NCBI GenBank assembly: GCA_020849105.1
Contig: JADLGW010000060.1
Span: 27,554 to 91,553, forward strand
Direction: 5' to 3'
From: Phycisphaerales bacterium
GTDB taxonomy: Bacteria; Planctomycetota; Phycisphaerae; Phycisphaerales; UBA1924
Length of the DNA: 64,000 nucleotides
Shown: piece by piece, positions 1 to 5,697 of the stretch
Layout: every line of letters starts with the position of its first letter
How positions within the stretch are numbered: the first letter of the stretch is position 1
Notes under the pieces: generated by a model
The model's database searches: none
Told to the model about the DNA's origin: nothing
What the model saw: the letters and a program-made list of their open reading frames with translations, nothing else
Translations under genes and position numbers: made by a program

Positions 1-891
1 CGCCAGCCCCGCGGCCACCCGTGCCGCGCCGGCAAGAGTCTCACACTGGGCCAGCGGATCGGCGGCGCTCTCGACACGCGCGCTGAGCACCCGCGCGAGG
101 CGCTCAGCCTCGGACAGGTTCAGCCCCAGCGTGACCGGCGACAGCCCGTCTATCTCTCGCAGCACGCCCAGCGCCCGCCGCACGTCCTCATCGCATCGCT
201 TTGCCGGGTCGGACAGGTCGATGAACACCCGCTTGCGTGACGCATCGACCCGCGGCAGCACATGCTGCGCCAGGCCCATCCAGATTCCCTCGACCCCGCC
301 CAGGATCGTCCAGTTCGTGATCCCGATCAGGTCCGCCCGTCGCACGTTCTCCTCCAGCGCCTCCGGCCCAACGACGTCGACCAGCCGTTCCCAGGTCGCC
401 GCCTGCACGCTCGCGGCGTGGTTGAACATCACCTTGCCGTCGTGAAACTCCAGCGCGTCGGTGCGTCCGGTTGGCGCGATGGGCACAACGCGATCGCACA
501 CGCCCGCCAGCGGCCCGTACGCCGGGTGCAACGCCCGCCAGTCCTCCTCGCGCCCGACCGCGCCGATGAAGGTCGTGGGGCAGCCCAGCGCCGCCAGCGC
601 CGCCGCCATCAGCGGCCCGTTCCCGCCGAATCGCTCCTCCCGCCGCACCAGTTCGATGTTGGCTGACCTGCCCGACGCCGCCGCGATTCGCGCCGCCAGC
701 GCCGGGATTGCGGTGACCCGGTCGTACCCGCCCGGCGTCATGTCGCGGCGCCGGTCCACCACGTCATAGATGGAATCGATGAACCCGTCGAATCCCACCA
801 GGCACCGCGGCAAACGCCCCGCCGCCCCCGCGGCGGCGAACTCCGCCGCCGCAGCCAGGAGCACCGCCCCGCTATCGTCGTCCTTCGCCAT
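1..891 (-). CDS. PfkB/ribokinase-like sugar kinase (C-terminus outside window)
   Basis: The minus-strand frame is open for 297 codons from an ATG at 891 to the window edge, so the C-terminus with the catalytic Asp motif is not visible. Near residue 30 there is 'CLVGFDGFIDSIYDVVD'. Near residue 85 is 'FGGNGPLMAAALAALG', the Gly-rich substrate-binding segment expected of PfkB-type kinases, followed by 'TTFIGAVG'. 'GITNWTILGG' and 'VFIDLSDPAKR' fit the Rossmann-like core. The substrate cannot be named. The start codon overlaps the start codon of the divergent rdgB gene in the palindrome CCATGG at 888-893, so there is no intergenic promoter space. I see no clear Shine-Dalgarno sequence. A later start is possible but would remove part of the first beta strand. 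Confidence 0.75.
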   Translation of the reverse strand, partial: MAKDDDSGAVLLAAAAEFAAAGAAGRLPRCLVGFDGFIDSIYDVVDRRRDMTPGGYDRVTAIPALAARIAAASGRSANIELVRREERFGGNGPLMAAALAALGCPTTFIGAVGREEDWRALHPAYGPLAGVCDRVVPIAPTGRTDALEFHDGKVMFNHAASVQAATWERLVDVVGPEALEENVRRADLIGITNWTILGGVEGIWMGLAQHVLPRVDASRKRVFIDLSDPAKRCDEDVRRALGVLREIDGLSPVTLGLNLSEAERLARVLSARVESAADPLAQCETLAGAARVAAGLA

Positions 892-2158
892 GGAATCGAT
901 TGTCCTCGCTACCGGCAACCCGCACAAGGTGGGCGAACTCCGTGCTATCTTCGACGAGGTCGGCGTGCCCATCCGCGGCCTGCGCGACCTGCCCGGTTGG
1001 GAGTCCTTCGTGGAGCCCGCCGAAACCGGCGCCACTTTCGAGGAGAACGCGACGATCAAGGCCCGGTCCTACGCCCGCCAGACCGGACTGCCCTGCCTGG
1101 CTGATGACTCGGGGCTCGAAGTGGATGCGCTGGGCGGCCGCCCCGGCGTCATCAGCAGCCACTATTCGACGGACGGCGCCGACACCGGCCTCGGCCGCGC
1201 CGAGCGCGACCGCCTGAACAACGAGCGATTGCTCCGCGATCTTTGCGGCATACCGCCCGACCGCCGCACGGCGCGCTTTGTGTGCGTGATGGTTCTCTGC
1301 GATCCGCCTACGAAACCCGGAGCCGGGGGCGTCCCGCCCCTGATCGAACCCGGAGCCGGGGGCGTCCCGCCCCCGCCGTGGGGCCAACGGCCCCACGGTC
1401 TAGCCGGTGGCGCGAGATGGACCGCCCATCGCCTCCCTCACCTGGAGCGCGCCGCCGCCACCTACTTTCTCACCTGGAGACTCGAACGCGGCGAACTGTC
1501 CCCGGCGGAGCGTGCGATCGTCCTTGGCGCGTGTCTGCATTGGCATGGCATCAAGGCGTGGTTTCACTACGGCGTCGTCATGCACGATCACGTTCATGTG
1601 CTCATGCAACTCATCGACGATGCCGCTCCGCGCCCCATTCTGGCCGGGATCATCCACAGCATCAAGAGCTTCACCTCGCACGAGATCAACACGCTGCGCG
1701 GTGGGACCGGAAAGATCTGGCAGGACGATTACTTCGATGAGGCGTTCAGCCTCGGTGTTCCACAACAGACCATTGACTACATAGAGAACAACCCGCGCAA
1801 AGCCGGATTGGTGGCGCCGGGCGAGCGTTATCTGTTCAGTTGGCGTCCTGGTGGCCATGGTCTGGTTGTCCTCGGGTCAGGTGAAGTTCGACCGCCGCGA
1901 ACTTCGGAGCGTGGGGTCTCCGGCCCCCCATCGGGGGCGGGACGCCCCCGCCTCCGGGTTGCGAGGGGCGCCTTCGAGGGCCGCATCGGCCTGCCGGGTG
2001 ATGTACCCCGCGGCGGCAACGGCTTTGGTTACGACCCCCTGTTCCTGGTGGCCCCCGCCTTCGTCCGCACCAGCGCCGAACTCTCACCCGACGAGAAGAA
2101 CCGCCTCTCACACCGCGGACTGGCCGCCCGGGAGATGGCCCGGCTCCTTGCCACCTGA
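890..2158 (+). CDS. rdgB: RdgB/HAM1-type XTP/dITP pyrophosphatase interrupted in frame by a RAYT transposase domain
   Basis: Residues 1-139 are an N-terminal RdgB half: 'IVLATGNPHKVGELRAIF', 'ENATIKARSYA', 'CLADDSGLEVDALGG' and 'ARFVCVMVLCDP'. Residues 357-422 are the matching C-terminal half: 'GRIGLPGDVPRGGNGFGYDP', then 'LFLV', 'LSPDEKNRLSHRGLA'. Together they give about 205 residues, the normal family length, with substrate and metal-binding motifs present. The family hydrolyses non-canonical purine NTPs such as dITP and XTP to the monophosphate. Between the halves about 217 residues form an IS200-like transposase flanked by inverted palindromes, with no stop or frameshift. The whole is one 422-codon frame. 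The insertion falls at a surface loop before the beta strand leading to the active-site loop, so activity may persist. The start at 890 is set by 'MESIVLATGNPHK'. Whether the fused protein folds and works is unknown. Confidence 0.85.
   Translation: MESIVLATGNPHKVGELRAIFDEVGVPIRGLRDLPGWESFVEPAETGATFEENATIKARSYARQTGLPCLADDSGLEVDALGGRPGVISSHYSTDGADTGLGRAERDRLNNERLLRDLCGIPPDRRTARFVCVMVLCDPPTKPGAGGVPPLIEPGAGGVPPPPWGQRPHGLAGGARWTAHRLPHLERAAATYFLTWRLERGELSPAERAIVLGACLHWHGIKAWFHYGVVMHDHVHVLMQLIDDAAPRPILAGIIHSIKSFTSHEINTLRGGTGKIWQDDYFDEAFSLGVPQQTIDYIENNPRKAGLVAPGERYLFSWRPGGHGLVVLGSGEVRPPRTSERGVSGPPSGAGRPRLRVARGAFEGRIGLPGDVPRGGNGFGYDPLFLVAPAFVRTSAELSPDEKNRLSHRGLAAREMARLLAT
1314..1373 (+). repeat. Left REP-like palindrome pair of the RAYT element
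   Basis: Two direct copies of a 27-base unit start at 1314 and 1347. Each begins AACCCGGAGCC and contains a hairpin with loop TCC: 1326-1340 (GGGGCG/CGCCCC) and 1358-1374 (GGGGGCG/CGCCCCC). A separate 10-bp stem with loop AAC follows at 1376-1398. Confidence 0.85.
1930..1960 (-). repeat. Right inverted REP-like palindrome of the RAYT element
   Basis: Read on the minus strand this is AACCCGGAGGCGGGGG followed by CGTCCCGCCCCCGAT, nearly identical to the left copies. Its hairpin at 1933-1949 has 7-bp arms and loop GGA. It translates in frame as 'GPPSGAGRPRLRV', just before rdgB resumes. Confidence 0.85.
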
Positions 2159-2192
2159 AGTCGGCCCCTCGTCCGGCCGATATCCCGGGTGG

Positions 2193-2510
2193 ATGCCTGT
2201 CCACCTGGATACCAGCGACACCCTCCGGTTCGAGCGTCGCGCCTCCGGCCGCACGCCCGTGTCCGGCTCGGTCATGGCCCTCTTTGCTGATCAGCACGGG
2301 CCCAGCGTCCTGACGCGCCTGGAACTCGTGGATTCCAGCCACGACGGCCTCGGGTTCCGCAGCCCGGTCGAGGTCCAGCCCGGAGATCGCTTCACGCTGT
2401 ACAGCGGCGGCATCCCGGTCGCCCACGGCGCCGGCACCGTCGCCCGCTGCATCCCGGAGGGCTCGCACTACCGCCTCGGCGTCCGTTGCGAGCAACGCCG
2501 CGCCGCCTGA
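2193..2510 (+). CDS. Small PilZ-domain protein
   Basis: A 105-residue protein with the two hallmarks of a PilZ cyclic-di-GMP-binding domain: an RxxxR motif near the N-terminus ('RRASGR') and a [DN]xSxxG motif ('DSSHDGLG') before the first long beta strand. The rest is beta-rich ('GDRFTLYSGGIPVAHG', 'YRLGVRCEQ'), as expected for the barrel. It is a stand-alone domain that would act as a c-di-GMP receptor or adaptor in the cytoplasm; no output domain is attached. The start was taken at the ATG at 2193, 34 bases after the rdgB stop, because the upstream part of the frame overlaps rdgB. It converges on the HIT gene, with stops one base apart. Confidence 0.65.
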   Translation: MPVHLDTSDTLRFERRASGRTPVSGSVMALFADQHGPSVLTRLELVDSSHDGLGFRSPVEVQPGDRFTLYSGGIPVAHGAGTVARCIPEGSHYRLGVRCEQRRAA

Positions 2511-2511
2511 T

Positions 2512-3060
2512 TCACCGGCCGGAAGCCGCGCGCCGGTACCGTTCCCACATCGCCGGCAGCGCCGCGGGGATCACCCGCACCTGCCCGACCACGCTCATGA
2601 AGTTCACATCGCCACCCCACCGCGGCACCAGATGCACATGCAGATGCTGCGGCACGCCCGCACCCGCCGCCCGCCCCTGGTTGATCCCGATGTTGATGCC
2701 CTGCGGTTCCAGCGTCCGCTGCATCAGGTCCACGCCCCGGTCTACCAGCAGCCAGAGCGCCGCCCGCTGCTCCGGCGAATAGTCGAGCAGCGTCGGTCGC
2801 GGCTCACCCAGGGCCACCAGCAGGTGCCCGTTGGCGTACGGGTACCGGTTGAGCACGATGAACCCGTGTCCATCGCGGTGGATCACCAGGTTGCGCTCGT
2901 CGGACGCGGGGTCCAGCCAGAAGTCGTGCAGGAAGTTGCCCGACCCCGCGGCCTCACCCTGCTTTTCGATGCTGGTCACCGCCTCCAGGTACTCCAGGCG
3001 CCACGGCGCATGGATCGAGGGGGGCCCGGGAGGCTGGTCGGGCTTGCGCGGCGCGGCCAT
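2512..3060 (-). CDS. HIT-family nucleotide hydrolase/transferase
   Basis: A 182-residue histidine-triad protein. The catalytic motif 'HLHVHLVPRW' (H-x-H-x-H) lies near residue 140, preceded by 'GINQGRAAGAGVPQ' and 'IVLNRYPYANGHLLV', typical of the Fhit/Ap4A-phosphorylase branch. These enzymes cleave dinucleoside polyphosphates or nucleotide phosphoramidates in the cytoplasm; the exact substrate cannot be told. The start at 3060 is favoured over 3087 because TGAGGT lies just upstream and because the longer version would overlap the aminopeptidase more. It sits 7 bases downstream of pepA on the same strand, so co-transcription is likely. Confidence 0.85.
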   Translation of the reverse strand: MAAPRKPDQPPGPPSIHAPWRLEYLEAVTSIEKQGEAAGSGNFLHDFWLDPASDERNLVIHRDGHGFIVLNRYPYANGHLLVALGEPRPTLLDYSPEQRAALWLLVDRGVDLMQRTLEPQGINIGINQGRAAGAGVPQHLHVHLVPRWGGDVNFMSVVGQVRVIPAALPAMWERYRRAASGR

Positions 3061-3067
3061 GGCGACC

Positions 3068-4543
3068 TCACTCGTACGCGGCAACAAGCGACGCCAGCAG
3101 GCGCGCGCCCCAACCGGTCGGCCCCTTGACGAACGGGCCGGAATCCGACTCGGACGCGTGCACGCCCGCGATGTCCAGGTGGCACCAGGGGATGTTCTCG
3201 CGCACGAAGTAGGAGAGGAACGCGGCGCCCTGGATCGGGTGGGCCTTGCGGTTGGGGTTGGAGTTCACGATGTCGGCCACCGGCGACTTCATCATGTCGC
3301 GGTATTCCTGGTGCATCGGCAGGCGCCAGACGCGCTCGCCGCTGTCCGCGCTCGCGGCCTCGACCCGGGCCCGCAGCCCGTCGTCCTCGCAGAACATGCC
3401 CGCAAAGGTGGACCCGAGCGCCGTCACCACACCGCCGGTCAGCGTCGCCAGATCGATGACCGCCGCGGGGTTCTCGACCTCGCACGCCCAGCACAGGGCG
3501 TCGGCCAGGACCAGGCGTCCCTCGGCGTCGGTGTTCGTCACCTCCACCGTCACGCCGTTGCGGTACCGCAGCACGTCGTCCGGCCGGTAGGCCTCGTCGC
3601 TGACGGAGTTCTCCGCGGCGGCGAGCAGCGCTACCACGCGCCGGCGCGGGCGCACGACCGTGGCGATGGCGTGCATGGCGGCGAGCACGGCGCAGCCGCC
3701 GTCCTTGTCGCGCTTCATGCCGACCATCCCGTTGTTGACCTTTAGCGAGAGTCCGCCGGTGTCGTAGGTCATCGTCTTGCCGATGAGGACAAGGGGTTCG
3801 GCCTTCTTCCCCTCACCCGGCCACTCCAGCCGGATCATGCACGGCTTGTTCTCGCTGGCCTTGCCGACGTTGATCAGCCCCTCGAATCGCTCCTTGACCA
3901 GGCGTTCGCCCTGCATCACCTCGCACCGCAGCCCGGCCTGCTTCGCCATTGCCCGGGCCTGCTCCGCCATCCACCCGGGCGTCGCGATGTTCGGCGGGGT
4001 CTCGCTGAGGGTCCGCGCGAGGTTGGCGCTGCGGGCGACGGCCAGGCCGCGTTCCATCCCGGCCTCGAACTCATCGCTGGACGAGGAGACGCGGAGCGCG
4101 GTGCGCTTCGGCGGCTCGCCGCCCTTGCCCTTGAACTGGTCGCAGACCCAACCCAGCAGGCCCAGCGCCTCGCCGGCCGCACGCCCGGCCCGGTGCGGGT
4201 CGATCCCGGCCGCCCCGCAGGCGCCGGCAACTTCGAACTGGGCCGACGCCTCCTTCGTGGTCGCCAATCGCCGCCCGACCGCGGCTGCGGCGGTGCGGAG
4301 GGCCTCAGTCGTGAACTTCGCCTCCTTGCCCAAGCCCACGATCAGTACCCGCCGGAACCTGCCCTTCGGGAAGGCCTCGACCATTCGTCCCAGCTCGCCG
4401 GTGGCCTCGCCGCGCCGCAGCGCCGCCGCCGCGACCCTGCCGGTGTCGAGCGCGCGTGCCGCGCGGTCCAGGCCCTGCCCCTGGAAGTGACCGAGAACGA
4501 GAACGGCCGCCTTCGTGCCGCCGACGCTGATGGATTCGAACAT
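3068..4543 (-). CDS. pepA: Leucyl aminopeptidase (M17 cytosol aminopeptidase)
   Basis: A 491-residue protein, the usual M17 length. The C-terminal catalytic domain shows the metal-binding segment 'GKTMTYDTGGLSLK', then 'GMKRDKDGGCAVLAA', and the family signature 'NTDAEGRLVLADAL'. The N-terminal domain ('KAAVLVLGHFQGQGLD', 'VLIVGLGKEAKF') is the macro-like hexamerisation domain. The enzyme removes N-terminal residues, preferably Leu, from peptides in the cytoplasm using two divalent metals. The start at 4543 has a strong AGGAG six bases upstream. The canonical FDSGG is YDTGG here, a conservative change that keeps the Asp. Confidence 0.93.
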   Translation of the reverse strand: MFESISVGGTKAAVLVLGHFQGQGLDRAARALDTGRVAAAALRRGEATGELGRMVEAFPKGRFRRVLIVGLGKEAKFTTEALRTAAAAVGRRLATTKEASAQFEVAGACGAAGIDPHRAGRAAGEALGLLGWVCDQFKGKGGEPPKRTALRVSSSSDEFEAGMERGLAVARSANLARTLSETPPNIATPGWMAEQARAMAKQAGLRCEVMQGERLVKERFEGLINVGKASENKPCMIRLEWPGEGKKAEPLVLIGKTMTYDTGGLSLKVNNGMVGMKRDKDGGCAVLAAMHAIATVVRPRRRVVALLAAAENSVSDEAYRPDDVLRYRNGVTVEVTNTDAEGRLVLADALCWACEVENPAAVIDLATLTGGVVTALGSTFAGMFCEDDGLRARVEAASADSGERVWRLPMHQEYRDMMKSPVADIVNSNPNRKAHPIQGAAFLSYFVRENIPWCHLDIAGVHASESDSGPFVKGPTGWGARLLASLVAAYE

Positions 4544-5026
4544 GAGAACTCCTGGGCCCGTGGTGGACCGCGAGCGGCCAGTGTAGGGGTTGAGGCGTGC
4601 AGGCGATGCCGCTTGGTCACCCCGGCGCCCAGCGGCGTGCCGCCGCGGCGTCGCCCGCGAGCCCGGCCCTCTCCAGCAGCAGACCGAGATTCCCAGGCGT
4701 CTGGGCGACTCTTCAGCGCTCCAGGGCGGCGTCCAGCGCGATGCAGTCCACCGGCGCCCGTCGCCGACCGTGAGATCGATTTCACCCAGGTGCACGCGGG
4801 ACCGCTTGCCCCCCGCTTCAGGCGGTAGCCGCTCCGGTGTGCCTGGCGGGGAACTCTCGGCCGCCGCCAGGTAGAGGCAGCGCGGGGGCTGCGCGTGCCA
4901 TGTGGCCGCGAGCAGGTGCGGCCTGGCACGGGGTTCGCGGTGTGAGCCACGGTGCGCGGCCGGGCCCGAGCACCCGCCGGCGCGCTGCGACGGCGATCCG
5001 TGGGTGACCGTACAGATGGAGGCCTT
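4544..5026. other. Gene-free stretch between pepA and a surface protein gene
   Basis: 483 bases between divergent genes. It should hold promoters for both, but I see no convincing -35/-10 pair. A minus-strand frame from 4795 runs through into pepA ('MHLGEIDLTVGDGRRW'), but it has poor coding character and resembles nothing I know. The last bases include GGAGG before the ATG at 5027. Confidence 0.4.
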
Positions 5027-5653
5027 ATGTCACGCCGCTGTGGTGCCGCTGTGTTGGTGCTGGCCGCTGGGACGGTGTACGCCGACGACCTCACCCCGCC
5101 GCCGTGGCGGTTCAATCCGGGGACAACGGTGCAGCACTGGGATTTCAGCAGCGGGCCGATCGGGTTTGCGCCGGACGCGGGGCCGCTGAACAACCCGTTC
5201 GGGAACCCGATCATGACGCCGGGCGCGGGGGCGAACTGGCTGCCCGTGTTCGGCGGGCGCAACGACGTGTGGGCGATCGCGGGCTCCTCGCTCAACTTCG
5301 ACGTGCCGAACACGGGGAACCAGGCCAACCAGAAGGAGTTGTGGCTTCAGGTGACGTACTTCAGCGCCGCGCCGGCGCTGAACCCGAACTACGTCATCGG
5401 CGGCGCCAGCGGGCCGTTCACGCAGTTCGGTTCGCAGGTCACGCCGCTGGGCAACGGGTGGTTCCACGAACTGTCGAAATGGAAGGTGGCACCCTGCCCG
5501 CCGGCGGAACGGGTGTCGATCCTGCCGAGCACGGCCGGGGCCCAGATGCTGATCGACCAGGTGGTGATCGACACGCGCTGCGCGGTGCCCGCGCCGGGCG
5601 TGGCGGTGCTGCTGGCGATGGCGGGGCTCGCGGCGGTGCGGCGGCGGCGGTAG
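5027..5653 (+). CDS. Exported protein with PEP-CTERM-like (VPAPG) sorting tail
   Basis: A 208-residue protein with an N-terminal signal peptide ending near 'AAGTVYADD' and a C-terminal tripartite tail: 'VPAPG', a hydrophobic helix 'VAVLLAMAGLAAV', then RRRR. This matches the PEP-CTERM/exosortase sorting architecture common in planctomycetes, so the protein is probably exported and processed at the envelope. The middle part ('QHWDFSSG', 'NQKELWLQVTYFS', 'VSILPSTAGAQMLIDQVVID') looks beta-sandwich-like; its function is unknown. The start at 5027 has GGAGG upstream. A related tail occurs on the protein at 14137-14814. Confidence 0.8.
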   Translation: MSRRCGAAVLVLAAGTVYADDLTPPPWRFNPGTTVQHWDFSSGPIGFAPDAGPLNNPFGNPIMTPGAGANWLPVFGGRNDVWAIAGSSLNFDVPNTGNQANQKELWLQVTYFSAAPALNPNYVIGGASGPFTQFGSQVTPLGNGWFHELSKWKVAPCPPAERVSILPSTAGAQMLIDQVVIDTRCAVPAPGVAVLLAMAGLAAVRRRR

Positions 5654-5664
5654 GTCGTCTGCGA

Positions 5665-5693
5665 GCGGCCGCACGGGGTTGCCCGTGCGGCCG
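5665..5693. terminator. Hairpin between convergent genes
   Basis: A long GC-rich stem (GCGGCCGCACGGG paired with CCCGTGCGGCCGC, loop about GTTG) lies 12 bases after the stop at 5653 and just before the oppositely oriented stop at 5698. It has no T-run, so it is a likely but weak bidirectional terminator. Confidence 0.5.
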
Positions 5694-5697
5694 CCAT

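Larger units (their letters stand above)
1314..1960 (+). mobile_element. RAYT (REP-associated tyrosine transposase, IS200-like) element inside rdgB
   Basis: The inserted segment encodes a Y1 HUH transposase domain, roughly residues 165-325 of the fused frame. It holds the histidine pair in 'MHDHVHVLMQL' (H234 and H236) and the late-helix 'TIDYIENNPRKAGLV', whose Tyr297 is the expected catalytic residue. 'IIHSIKSFTSHEIN' and 'WQDDYFDEAF' also match RAYT proteins. On the left are two direct copies of a palindrome (1314-1340 and 1347-1373), and on the right one inverted copy (1930-1960), the usual RAYT-plus-REP arrangement. I found no in-frame ATG or GTG between the left repeats and the HUH motif, so this transposase seems to be made only as a fusion with the RdgB N-terminus unless a non-standard start is used. 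RAYTs cut single-stranded REP hairpins. Confidence 0.85.

Noticed and set aside
1314..1960. Intein or intron in rdgB
   Set aside because: There is no N-terminal Cys/Ser splicing block or C-terminal His-Asn at the borders, and no intron core. The HUH/Tyr transposase motifs and flanking palindromes explain the insert better.
4342..5328. 328-codon minus-strand frame across the pepA start region
   Set aside because: It overlaps pepA out of frame and the sorted protein gene on the other strand, and has no recognisable domain.
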